Source of the DNA: Treponema sp.
GTDB taxonomy: Bacteria > Spirochaetota > Spirochaetia > Treponematales > Treponemataceae
Length of the DNA: 64,000 nucleotides
NCBI GenBank assembly: GCA_017549025.1
Contig: JAFYWB010000036.1
Coordinates: 1-64,000 of the forward strand
Direction: 5' to 3'
In this document: piece by piece, positions 32,505-41,383 of the stretch
How positions within the stretch are numbered: position 1 is the stretch's first letter
Layout of the letters: the number at the start of each line of letters is the position of its first letter
Program-made: the position numbers and the translations under genes
The notes under the pieces: model-generated
The model's database searches: none
What the model was told of the DNA's origin: nothing
Seen by the model: only the letters and a program-made list of their open reading frames with translations

Positions 32505-34433
32505 TTATTGCTCCATCAATTTCTGCCCATTTTCTTTCAGCCACTGTTTTGCTTCCTTATACCATGGGCAGTATTCTGCCACCACAGCCCAAAATTTTGT
32601 GCTGTGGTTTAATTCTTTGCGATGGGAAAGTTCATGAATGATTACATAATCACGAACTGTTTCTGGCATTTTCATTATGAGGCAGTTGAAGTTTAAATTA
32701 CCTGTTTTTGTACAGCTGCCCCAGCGGGTTTTCTGGTGGCGGATTGTGATGCGATTATAGGTTACGTCCATAAGTTCTGCGTATTTTTTAACAATAGCAG
32801 GAAGTGCTTCTTTTGCTTTTGCTGTAAGTTCCATTATTTCAGAAGTTACAGGTTTTGAATCTGTTGATTTTTTTGTTCCCAAAAGTGAACTGATGAATGC
32901 CAATGCCTCTTCCTGTTTTGGACGACCAGTTTTTTTCTTTGTTCCGTAAACTGCCATGCTGTCGATTATTGGAAGAATTGCATTGAGTTTTTCTACGATA
33001 CGCTGTTGTTCTTCGATTGGGGGGAGAGGAATTAGAGCCTTGTATAATCTATCATCATTAATTGCAGGATAAGCTACTCCTTTTGAATTTTCATGATCAT
33101 TTGCATAAGCGTCAAAATCGGGTGATAGTAAATATTTCAGTAAAAACTCAGGCAAAATTTTAATGCAAGTCATTACGGCGAAACCTGTACTTGCAATTGG
33201 TTCTTCAGAAAAATCCTTATCTATAATGCACATATTATGAAGATACGGTCTAACTGTTGAATAAATGACATCATTTTTTGCAACAATTTTCCGCGCTCGG
33301 CTAGGAGCATCTTTTGCTTCAATAATATTCTCATTTTTAGATAAGATTTGTTTTTGATTGTTTATTGAACCTATATCAATATATGAAAACTTTTTATCTG
33401 GAGTTTTCTGACCTCGTGAATAAACTATATTTCTTAGTCTTGTCCATCTCCAATTTTCAGGAATATCAAAAGGAATTTCTTCTTCTTGTATTTCTGGCAA
33501 TACCTTTGTTTTAGGAATAATTTTTTCTTCAATGAGTTTTACTTTTTCTTCTGCAATCTTTTTGAGAAGTTCATCTACGCTGGAATCAGTTTCCAGCTGT
33601 TTTGTCAGTTTTCCCTGCATTGCTGCCTGAAGAACAGATTTTTTCATTTCTTCTGGGAACTTTTGGCACAACTCGATTAATTCATCTTCTTCTTTGCCGT
33701 ATTCATCAATAAGAGGAAGTATCTGATTTAGTTTTTCTACAATTCGCTGTTGTTCTTCCATTGGGGGGAGAGGGAATAGCATTGCCTTGAAAATATCAAA
33801 CGGTGGAATATTTTTTATTGCCGAACCGCTACTTTCTTTTTTTGCATTTTGTTTTAGAACATGGTCGAAATAATATAAAAAGAAATCCAAGTTTATAGAT
33901 TCTGCGATATTCATTCTCATTAAAGCTTGATTGATAATTCCAAGTTCTATGTTATCTGGTAAAATAAAAGTTTCTCCGATTGTTCCTGCACAACTTACAA
34001 TAATATCTCCACTCTCAACCGTAAAACTTTTCATCTTTGTTTCATAATATTCTTTTGAAATATAATACTCACCGATTGAAGAATCTTTTTGAATTGCGTT
34101 TTTTTGCTCATAAACTTTAACGCTATTTTCTGATTTTGTTACAAATATACTTTTAGTTAATGCACTTCCAAATGGCCCTTTTTTATAAACACCAATATTT
34201 GAAATTCTAATCCATCTCCATGAAGATGGTATTTCAAACTCAATTTCATTATCTTGAATAGCACCGTAATCCTTATCTTCACGTGCATTCTTTCTAATAA
34301 CGAGAGCTTCTTTTTCCTCTGCAATCTTTTTGAGAAGTTCATCTACACTGGAATCGGTTTTCAGCTGTTTTGTCAGTTTGCCCTGCATTGCAGCCTGCAA
34401 AACTGCTTTCTTTAAATCTTCTGCAAGTTTCAT
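32505..34433 (-). CDS. hsdS: Type I restriction specificity subunit HsdS fused to YgjP-like metallopeptidase
   Basis: A 642-residue fusion. Residues 1-480 are a type I specificity subunit with two target-recognition domains (about 60-240 and 315-480), each introduced by the repeated helix QAAMQGKLTKQL, and closing LPPxEEQQRIVEKLN motifs at both. Residues about 530-642 form a YgjP/DUF45 metallopeptidase domain with HELSH at 600-604 and a third ligand, His610. Such peptidases often sit beside type I systems; a fusion to HsdS is uncommon. Overlaps the upstream nuclease gene by 4 nt. Confidence 0.92.
   Translation of the reverse strand: MKLAEDLKKAVLQAAMQGKLTKQLKTDSSVDELLKKIAEEKEALVIRKNAREDKDYGAIQDNEIEFEIPSSWRWIRISNIGVYKKGPFGSALTKSIFVTKSENSVKVYEQKNAIQKDSSIGEYYISKEYYETKMKSFTVESGDIIVSCAGTIGETFILPDNIELGIINQALMRMNIAESINLDFFLYYFDHVLKQNAKKESSGSAIKNIPPFDIFKAMLFPLPPMEEQQRIVEKLNQILPLIDEYGKEEDELIELCQKFPEEMKKSVLQAAMQGKLTKQLETDSSVDELLKKIAEEKVKLIEEKIIPKTKVLPEIQEEEIPFDIPENWRWTRLRNIVYSRGQKTPDKKFSYIDIGSINNQKQILSKNENIIEAKDAPSRARKIVAKNDVIYSTVRPYLHNMCIIDKDFSEEPIASTGFAVMTCIKILPEFLLKYLLSPDFDAYANDHENSKGVAYPAINDDRLYKALIPLPPIEEQQRIVEKLNAILPIIDSMAVYGTKKKTGRPKQEEALAFISSLLGTKKSTDSKPVTSEIMELTAKAKEALPAIVKKYAELMDVTYNRITIRHQKTRWGSCTKTGNLNFNCLIMKMPETVRDYVIIHELSHRKELNHSTKFWAVVAEYCPWYKEAKQWLKENGQKLMEQ
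33543..34401 (-). repeat. In-frame direct repeat inside hsdS (two copies)
   Basis: About 90 bp are nearly identical at 33543-33633 and 34311-34401, 768 bp (256 codons) apart. They code for the QAAMQGKLTKQL...VDELLKKIAEEK helices before each recognition domain. Recombination between the copies would delete one recognition domain in frame or allow domain exchange. Confidence 0.85.
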
Positions 34434-35503
34434 TTTGTGGCCTCAGTTTTTTCTGGATGAGCAAGGAAATACTGATTTTTCTGGCTTTCAATTTCTTTAC
34501 GGAGCTGTTCTTCTGTTGGCAGACAAAGTTTATATTTTGTTGCAAAAAGCTGCTCACTGCCGCTTAACACAGAATAACGGGCTATATCTTCATCTGTATC
34601 TGAGCACAAAAGAATTCCCAAAGTTGGATTGTCGTCTTCTCTACGCTTTAAGTCATCAAACATGCGGACATACATATCCATCTGCCCAATATCCTGATGA
34701 GTTACGGTTTCTGTTTTAAGGTCAATTAATACGAAACATTTGAGAATGAAATTATAGAAAACCAAATCAATGTAGTAATCTTTTTTTTCTGTATGAATGT
34801 GCATCTGACGTCCAACAAATGCATAGCCTTTTCCAAGTTCCATTAAAAACTTCTGAAGATTGCTAATAAGGCTGTTTTCTAAAGTTGATTCAAGCAGACT
34901 TTCGTTTTCTGAAAATCCTAAGAACTCCAATATCACAGGATCTTTTACAAACTCTTCTTTTTGAGTGTCATAATCTGCTGTAAGTTGTTTCATTTCTGAG
35001 CGTACTTCTTCTTTTTTGGGAGACTTGAGCATTCTGAAATAATACTGGGAAGAAATATTTCTCTGCAAAGTGCGTACGCTCCAGTTTTCATTAACAGATT
35101 CTGACGCATACCAAGCACGGGCTTCTTTGTTTTCTTCCTGAAGAAGGATTCTAAAATGAGACCAGTCCAAATACATGAACAAAGATTTTCCACACACTGT
35201 GTGGAAAATGTCAGGAAATTCTTTAAAGAAATTATAAAAATTATACAAATTTGTTTTTGTAAATCCACTGCCGTAAATTTCTGTCAGCTGTTTTGAAAGT
35301 TTTTTTATAATTTCCTTTCCGTATTCTGCACGGTTTTCGCCTTTTAATTCTTCCTGTGCAATTCGTTCACCTAAAAGCCAGTTTCTCTGAACCAGTGCCC
35401 AGTTTACAGATTTGACGGCATACACTTTTGCACAATCAATAATGCTTTTTGCATCGTCTAAAAGGTTTTCTGTTTTTGAATATTTTAAAATCTCTGCTTT
35501 CAT
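34430..35503 (-). CDS. DUF1016 / YhcG-type PD-(D/E)XK nuclease
   Basis: A 357-residue protein with the YhcG N-terminal region (WALVQRNWLLGERI...YGKEIIKKLSKQL) and a C-terminal PD-(D/E)XK nuclease core, visible as YYIDLVFYN followed by FVLIDLKTE. Members are frequently found inside type I restriction operons. The role is not firmly established: they may be accessory nucleases or defence components. It begins within the hsdM stop (TAATG) and its end overlaps hsdS (ATGA), so the RM genes are tightly coupled. Confidence 0.9.
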   Translation of the reverse strand: MKAEILKYSKTENLLDDAKSIIDCAKVYAVKSVNWALVQRNWLLGERIAQEELKGENRAEYGKEIIKKLSKQLTEIYGSGFTKTNLYNFYNFFKEFPDIFHTVCGKSLFMYLDWSHFRILLQEENKEARAWYASESVNENWSVRTLQRNISSQYYFRMLKSPKKEEVRSEMKQLTADYDTQKEEFVKDPVILEFLGFSENESLLESTLENSLISNLQKFLMELGKGYAFVGRQMHIHTEKKDYYIDLVFYNFILKCFVLIDLKTETVTHQDIGQMDMYVRMFDDLKRREDDNPTLGILLCSDTDEDIARYSVLSGSEQLFATKYKLCLPTEEQLRKEIESQKNQYFLAHPEKTEATK

Positions 35504-37032
35504 TATTTCACCTCAAGAAGATTCATAATAAGAGCAAGTTTTTCATCAAGCTTTGCTTCAAGACTTTCGCGGCGTTCTTTGTAGTTTTTAATTGTTTCTT
35601 CTGGGGTAAGAACTATATCTTCTTCTTCTGGAAATCCGCACAAATCAAGGTCAAATCCCCGTTGTTCAATTTCTGCAAAGGTATATTTTTTTGCTTTGAA
35701 AGTTTGGGTTGCAGCTTCGTTTTCTTTTTCATCAACAATTTCAACCCGATTCTTCCACCATTGGTCAACGCAGTTCAAATCTTCCCGTTTGATTGGATTT
35801 GTCTTGTTAAAATGCTTTACACCTTCTGGCATATCCATGCGATAGAACCAGGTTTCTTCTGTTTTTCCTGTCTTATCAAAGAAAAGAAGGTTTGTATTTA
35901 TCGAAGTATAAGGAGCAAAAACACTAGAAGGCAGGCGGATAATCGTATGAAGATTACATTCTGTCATAAGCTTTTTCTTGAGATTTACTTTAGAGTTATC
36001 ACTGTTGAATAAAAGTCCATCAGGAAGAACCAGTCCACAACGTCCATTTTTTTCAAGACAATAAATAATACGTGCAACAAACAAATCAGCAGATTCACTG
36101 GATGCTAAATCATCAGGAAAATTCTGAAGGTCAGACTTATTGAATTCACCACCAAATGGAGGATTCATAAGAATACAATTATATTTGTCTTTTGGCTGAA
36201 GGTTTAGGACATTAAGAGCAAGTCCGTCTCCGTGTACAATATCTGGATTATCAATATCGTGTAGAAACATGTTTGTTGTAGCAAGCATATAAGGAAGCTG
36301 TTTCCATTCAATTCCATAAATTGAATTTTGAATTGTTGTAATATCTTTTGGACTTTTTGCCTGAGCCATTAAATGTGTTATTGCTTCTGCAAGGAATCCA
36401 CCTGTTCCACAGGCAAAGTCTGCAACACGTTCTCCGATTTTAGGATCTACATGATCACAAATAAACTTTGTAATGGCACGCGGAGTATAGAATTCTCCAG
36501 TGGCTTTACCACCGTTCTGTAATCCTTTGAGAAGAGTTTCGTAAAAGTCATTGAAATCGTGTTTAATCCCAGCATCGTCAAAATCAATATCTGCAATTTC
36601 ATTTACAAGTTGCCGAAGTTTTACACCATCCTTCATATAGTTCTGACTTTCGCCCATAAACTCACGAATGATTAAAGCCTTAGAATCATTACTTGTAAAC
36701 AAATGTTCTTTGCCATTTACAGAAACAGGTTTTCCCTGAAGAAATGGGAAAAGTGTGTTGTTTACAAACTGAATAAGTTTGTCGCCAGTAAGTCTGTTTA
36801 CAAGATCTTTAGTTCCATCATCTTTACGAAGGTCAGCCCAGTCACGAAATCTAAAACCTGCTGGAATGACCGGAACATATCCTTTTTTTAGCTCCCATTC
36901 TTCTTCTTTTGCATCAAATACTTTTAAGAACAGAATCCAGATTAACTGGCTCATATATTGTGCAGTACCACTAACACCTGCATCACCAAACATTATTTTT
37001 GTAGTAGATTTTACTAATGCGTCACCGTTCAT
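35503..37032 (-). CDS. hsdM: Type I restriction-modification methyltransferase HsdM
   Basis: A 509-residue N6-adenine methyltransferase. The N-terminal helical domain is followed by GEFYTPRAITKF, the SAM motif ADFACGTGGFL and the catalytic NPPF in ILMNPPFGGEF. It pairs with HsdS to methylate the recognition site and with HsdR to form the restriction complex. It sits between hsdR (16 nt upstream) and the DUF1016 gene. Length and motifs are normal. Confidence 0.96.
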   Translation of the reverse strand: MNGDALVKSTTKIMFGDAGVSGTAQYMSQLIWILFLKVFDAKEEEWELKKGYVPVIPAGFRFRDWADLRKDDGTKDLVNRLTGDKLIQFVNNTLFPFLQGKPVSVNGKEHLFTSNDSKALIIREFMGESQNYMKDGVKLRQLVNEIADIDFDDAGIKHDFNDFYETLLKGLQNGGKATGEFYTPRAITKFICDHVDPKIGERVADFACGTGGFLAEAITHLMAQAKSPKDITTIQNSIYGIEWKQLPYMLATTNMFLHDIDNPDIVHGDGLALNVLNLQPKDKYNCILMNPPFGGEFNKSDLQNFPDDLASSESADLFVARIIYCLEKNGRCGLVLPDGLLFNSDNSKVNLKKKLMTECNLHTIIRLPSSVFAPYTSINTNLLFFDKTGKTEETWFYRMDMPEGVKHFNKTNPIKREDLNCVDQWWKNRVEIVDEKENEAATQTFKAKKYTFAEIEQRGFDLDLCGFPEEEDIVLTPEETIKNYKERRESLEAKLDEKLALIMNLLEVK

Positions 37033-37048
37033 TTATTTCCCACCAAAA

Positions 37049-39448
37049 TTATTTGTAAAGTTCTTTTTCCATTTCAAGAATAATTGTTTCGTAGCCTGCT
37101 TCACCACCAAGAGCTTTTACTGCAGTTTTGAAACTGTAGCCGTTCTGCTGGAAGTATGGCATTCCGAAAATATCGATTGTCTTAAGACTTGAAAAATCCG
37201 TTTCTTTATACAGATCAATTACAAGATTCATGATTTTTTGTTGTTCTGGATTCAAATGATTTATAAGATCTCTTGCTTTATTAACTCTTTCCTGCTTAGA
37301 AACAATTGGCTTTTCATACCCAAAATGGCAAACAAGATCAAACAAATCAACTTCTTTACCAACAATATCCCTGAGTTTTGTAACAACTTTTTCACTTATC
37401 AATAAATCCATCAACATTCCATCTTTGAATTCAGCTACATCAAGTTTTGACCATGTGTTATAAAAATCTTCAAAAGTCGGGAATAAGTCTTCCACATTTT
37501 TTCTTACACAGCTTTCAACAGATTCTTCTCTTACAAGATTCATATTGTCATCAAGATATCTGATAGATGTATCTACGAGTTCAACATCAACACCTTTAAT
37601 TCTGAAAACTTCTCGTTTTTTCTTATTTTTTGTAGTAAGTGGAACAGCCGTTCCTCCTGGTACGACATCAACAATACCATCAAAATCTGGATCGTCAAAC
37701 TTCAAGTAATTCTTTCTGAAATCCATGATAACAAAGTGAGTTTTTGTTCGTTCTTCATTTTCGTTTTCAAATTGGTATTTCTCAACTATACGAGTGCCAC
37801 GTCCAATTGTTTGCTTAAATTCAGTCATTGAACCAATTGTTTTATCAAGAACAATAAGACCTACTGTTTTTGTATCAACACCAGTTGAAAGAAGTTTGCT
37901 TGTAACAGCAATTACAGGATATTTTTGGCTTGTAGAAGAAAAGTTTTTAATCTGATCTTTTCCGGCCTGATCATTTGCTGTAATTCTCATTACGTAGCGT
38001 TGATTACTTTGTTTCATTAAGTCAGCATTTTCATTTGCAAGATAATCTCGCATAGCACCTGCATGTTCTTCCGTTTCGCAGAATACTATCGTTTTTGTAA
38101 ATCTATCATGTTCTTTTAAGAATTCTGTAATCTTTGTGGCTACGAGTTTTCTACGTTCATCAATAATTAGCTTACGGTCAAACTCTGGCATCTGATAAAC
38201 TCGGTCTTCTAGAAGTTTTCCATGTATATCCTTTTCACCTTTTTTAGGTTTATAGCCGTCTCTATCAATATCAAGTTCATGTGCCATTACAACATAAGGA
38301 GAAAGAAATCCGTCTGCAATTCCTTGCTTAAGAGAATATACATAAACAGGATCACCAAAGTATTCAAGATTGGAACCAGAATTTGTTTGTTTAGGAGTTG
38401 CAGTTAAACCAATTTGTGTAGCACTGCCAAAATACTCAAGCATTTCATGCCAGCTTTTTTCTTCATTCAATGAACCTCTATGACATTCATCTACTACGAT
38501 AAGATCAAAGAAATCTGGTGGGAGCAGTTTATAATAATCTTTATCCGCCGTTGGTTCATCATCAGGATTTCTATCATCTTCATCTTCTGAACGACCAGAT
38601 TTAAGTTGCTGATAAAGAGAAATAAAAACTTCGTAACTTGAAAGTTTTTTTACATCTTCTTCTGTTCTAAGATTTATATGCTCCCCAATACGAACCATGT
38701 TGTTCATTTTATGAAAGGCTGTGAAATCATCAAAAGTTTGAGCTGCAAGAGAGGTTCGATCCACAAGGAAAAGAATTTTTTTCTTTTTGCCAGCTTCATA
38801 AAGACGATAAATTATCTGCATAGCAACAAATGTCTTACCTGTTCCTGTTGCCATAACAAGGAGAAGCCGCTGTTGGCCTTTTGCAATTCTATCAATACAA
38901 CGGTTAATTGCATTACGCTGATAATATCGTGGTTTTCTTCCATCTGCTCCCTGATAATAAGGAACAGTAAGTAAAGAATTCTGTTCGTCAGTAATATTAT
39001 TATTTTTCTTGTATCTTTCCCAAAGCATATTTGATGTTGGGAACTCATTTATTGGAAATTCACGATTTGTTCCTAAATCCATGTCTTCTTCATGGAAACA
39101 TTTGCCATTACTAGCATAGGCAAAAGGAACATCTAAAAGTTTTGCATATTCAATAGCTTGGCTGACACCATCATGAACATCATGATCTATACCTTTTGCC
39201 TCAACGAGTGCTAATGGAAGATTGTATTTATAAAGTAAAAGGTAATCGACTTTTTTTCGTTCACCTCGAGTAACAGTACCATTTGAGTCAACAAGAATCT
39301 GTCCATCAGTAAAGGCTGTCTTTCCATATTCCATCACAATCTGGTCACCTTCTGCGGACCACTTTTTAACTAATTCAGGAGTAATGTATTTTAATTTTGT
39401 GTTTTCTTCGTTTTGTGTTTGTTCATCAATATCATCAATTGGTGTCAT
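37049..39448 (-). CDS. hsdR: Type I restriction endonuclease subunit HsdR
   Basis: A 799-residue translocating endonuclease subunit. The N-terminal PD-(D/E)XK nuclease shows as DYLLLYKYNLPLALVEAK. The SF2 helicase motor follows with Walker A ATGTGKT, DECHRG, TATPKQ and the GRGTR motif VI. The C-terminal part binds the methylase complex. It is the first gene of the RM operon. A TGATATAAT -10 box ends 6 nt before the ATG with no Shine-Dalgarno sequence, suggesting a leaderless message. Confidence 0.96.
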   Translation of the reverse strand: MTPIDDIDEQTQNEENTKLKYITPELVKKWSAEGDQIVMEYGKTAFTDGQILVDSNGTVTRGERKKVDYLLLYKYNLPLALVEAKGIDHDVHDGVSQAIEYAKLLDVPFAYASNGKCFHEEDMDLGTNREFPINEFPTSNMLWERYKKNNNITDEQNSLLTVPYYQGADGRKPRYYQRNAINRCIDRIAKGQQRLLLVMATGTGKTFVAMQIIYRLYEAGKKKKILFLVDRTSLAAQTFDDFTAFHKMNNMVRIGEHINLRTEEDVKKLSSYEVFISLYQQLKSGRSEDEDDRNPDDEPTADKDYYKLLPPDFFDLIVVDECHRGSLNEEKSWHEMLEYFGSATQIGLTATPKQTNSGSNLEYFGDPVYVYSLKQGIADGFLSPYVVMAHELDIDRDGYKPKKGEKDIHGKLLEDRVYQMPEFDRKLIIDERRKLVATKITEFLKEHDRFTKTIVFCETEEHAGAMRDYLANENADLMKQSNQRYVMRITANDQAGKDQIKNFSSTSQKYPVIAVTSKLLSTGVDTKTVGLIVLDKTIGSMTEFKQTIGRGTRIVEKYQFENENEERTKTHFVIMDFRKNYLKFDDPDFDGIVDVVPGGTAVPLTTKNKKKREVFRIKGVDVELVDTSIRYLDDNMNLVREESVESCVRKNVEDLFPTFEDFYNTWSKLDVAEFKDGMLMDLLISEKVVTKLRDIVGKEVDLFDLVCHFGYEKPIVSKQERVNKARDLINHLNPEQQKIMNLVIDLYKETDFSSLKTIDIFGMPYFQQNGYSFKTAVKALGGEAGYETIILEMEKELYK

Positions 39449-39454
39449 AATACA

Positions 39455-39463
39455 ATTATATCA
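39455..39463 (-). promoter_or_regulatory. Extended -10 promoter of the RM operon
   Basis: Minus strand TGATATAAT, a perfect extended -10 box, ends 6 nt before the hsdR ATG. Confidence 0.65.
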
Positions 39464-39499
39464 TATAACTCGATATTTTTATAGATGAAGTAATGCAAG

Positions 39500-39850
39500 G
39501 AATCCAAGCCCAACTTGGTCGTGTTCCAACGGCGAAACGTTTGCTGGGATGCAACGGCAGGGCGTTGCTCGGAGGTACAGCAGAGTGAAACGGGCTGTTG
39601 AAAATCTAAAAAGCGATTAGGGAAACATTTCGCTTTTGGGATTTTCAGGGATAGGGTGCGGGAAAGGTCGCCTTTCCTGCGGGGTAATCCAAAAGGGGCT
39701 TTTTTGCCCCTGTGGCGAATGGAGGGGTGATGGCACGCTATCATCCCGTAGTGAGTTACGGTTTGATAAGGCCGTACAATCGCCTACGGCGACAAACACT
39801 GGGTTTTTCTTCGGAAATTGCAGAATTGACAGAAAGCGAAATCTTTCGCT
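39500..39850. other. Hairpin-packed GC-richer non-coding region
   Basis: No convincing gene. At least eight stems occur in 350 bp: CCAAG/CTTGG (39504-39518), GCAACG/CGTTGC (39551-39568), a 15-bp stem GAAAATC..AAAAGCGA with its mate (39600-39646), GGAAAGG/CCTTTCC (39661-39677), GGGGC/GCCCC (39695-39710), CCGTA/TACGG (39746-39761), GCCGTA/TACGGC (39771-39790) and AGCGAA/TTCGCT (39835-39850). The base composition is clearly GC-richer than hsdR and the relaxase gene. It could be an origin (oriT or single-strand origin), a structured RNA or a remnant of another element. Confidence 0.7.
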
Positions 39851-39905
39851 AATAAAAATACCCGTCAAAGAGAATACAATATTACTTGTCCTCTTCAACG
39901 GGTAT
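39851..39905 (-). terminator. Terminator of the relaxase operon
   Basis: On the minus strand arms ATACCCGT (39905-39898) and ACGGGTAT (39865-39858), extended by GAAGAG/CTCTTT pairing, are followed by TTTTATT. It lies 6 nt after the relaxase stop. Confidence 0.8.
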
Positions 39906-39910
39906 AATAC

Positions 39911-41380
39911 TTAACGACTCATATCATAGTCAAGGTTCCGCAGGCGGGCCTTTTCTTTCAGATAATCCTTCCAATTATGAACACGGAATCTCTTATAGCT
40001 GGTCCCAAGTGAAATAAGTGCATCTCCGTTCCGGTTTTCCCATTCGGCTAACTGAGTACTTTTTTCAATGTAAGCATCCGTCACACCCTTGTTCACTTCA
40101 ACTAGTTTCCCGCCAATTTTTATTGTGAACTTTTTGAAAAGCATAGCGTGCCATTTTTCTTTTTCGCATTTTTCCTTTTCAATTTCCCGCTTCAAAGAAT
40201 TTATGGTTGCATCATTTTCTGCCGTTTTTGCCAGAACGGCTTTCTGAATTGCAGCTTGCTTTTCAGTCTCGGCCCTTGCTTTAACTTTTTCGAGATCAAC
40301 CTCATGCTTATCTTTAAGCTTCTCGATTTCTGTTCGATGTTTTTTCTCCAGAGTTTTTATCTGTCCAAGAAACTCCTTCGCTTTCGAAACAATAGCATTA
40401 AAAAGAGGTTTAATTCTCAAATGATAAGAAAAGGCACCTTCCTTGTATTCAGGAAAAGGAAGGCTGGGAAAGTCAGCGTCATTGAATTTTTCTGATTTCA
40501 TAAACTCATCATATTTTTCAACAGCCTTCTGACTTGCAGTTTCCATTTCATCTTCGAAATCTACTTTCATCTTCTGAAAAGAAGCCTTTTCATTAAGGAA
40601 AGCTTCATTACGTTTGATCTGTTCCTCTTCCTGTTGTTTAAGTCTTTTTTCTTCCGTCTTTAGCTTTTCAGCTTCCCGTTCAAGGGCTTCTTCTTTTCTG
40701 GCAAGAGTCAGATCCCGCTTTTTTATATCCGCACGAACATTCTTCTTTTTCTTTGTCCGGTCAGCGGTTAATTCAACTTCACCACGCTCTAGTCCGAAGT
40801 GCTGGAAAACGCCTTCCCACATTTTGTTCTGAAGCTCCGACATAAGAGTAGGACTTCCTGTCCAGTGTGTTGCATTAAGCTTTTGTAGGGTAGTAGTCCT
40901 ACAGGTGCCATTTTTCTTCTCTTCTTTCGTGCGACGAAGAACACTTGTGGTGTTATAGATAGGTGTGATGAACCAGTGGGTATGAACGGTCGTTTCGTCC
41001 CGATGTACTGCTCCAGCAAGAACATTATCCTTCCCAAACACTTCACAAAGTTGTTTGTAAGTTCGTTCAAAAAACTCATCCTCACGCTCTCTCGTAATTG
41101 CACCTGCTGTGGAAGTAAAGATACATTCATAGATCCCTACTGAATTTTTTGGAGGCTTATATTTATCTGTTGTAATTTCCTTTATTCGGTTCTTATAAGC
41201 CTTCATAACGTCTTTTGCAGTATGTAGCAAGAAAGTGTCATTGTACTTTGTCAGTTCGGGATCAAAACTATCATTATCGAATTCTCGAAATGCATGTTTC
41301 AATCGTCCCATAGTTTCGCCACCATCGCATAGCTTTATTTTCTCAATGCGAAAGATACCGTATTTTTTTTGCTCATCCAT
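39911..41380 (-). CDS. MobV-type plasmid mobilisation relaxase (Pre/Mob family)
   Basis: A 489-residue relaxase that would nick oriT for conjugative mobilisation. The metal-binding signature of the family appears as HRDETTVHTH at 126-135 (His126, Glu129, His133, His135). The C-terminal half is a long Lys/Glu coiled coil (about 220-430), common in Pre/Mob proteins. It follows the ParB-like gene by 3 nt and ends at a strong terminator. No coupling protein or transfer apparatus is encoded here, so the element would depend on a helper. Confidence 0.9.
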   Translation of the reverse strand: MDEQKKYGIFRIEKIKLCDGGETMGRLKHAFREFDNDSFDPELTKYNDTFLLHTAKDVMKAYKNRIKEITTDKYKPPKNSVGIYECIFTSTAGAITREREDEFFERTYKQLCEVFGKDNVLAGAVHRDETTVHTHWFITPIYNTTSVLRRTKEEKKNGTCRTTTLQKLNATHWTGSPTLMSELQNKMWEGVFQHFGLERGEVELTADRTKKKKNVRADIKKRDLTLARKEEALEREAEKLKTEEKRLKQQEEEQIKRNEAFLNEKASFQKMKVDFEDEMETASQKAVEKYDEFMKSEKFNDADFPSLPFPEYKEGAFSYHLRIKPLFNAIVSKAKEFLGQIKTLEKKHRTEIEKLKDKHEVDLEKVKARAETEKQAAIQKAVLAKTAENDATINSLKREIEKEKCEKEKWHAMLFKKFTIKIGGKLVEVNKGVTDAYIEKSTQLAEWENRNGDALISLGTSYKRFRVHNWKDYLKEKARLRNLDYDMSR

Positions 41381-41383
41381 GGG

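Noticed and set aside
39445-39914. Several overlapping open frames on both strands in the hairpin-rich region
   Set aside because: They lack ribosome-binding sites, overlap each other in opposite frames and have no recognisable composition. The stems explain the sequence better.
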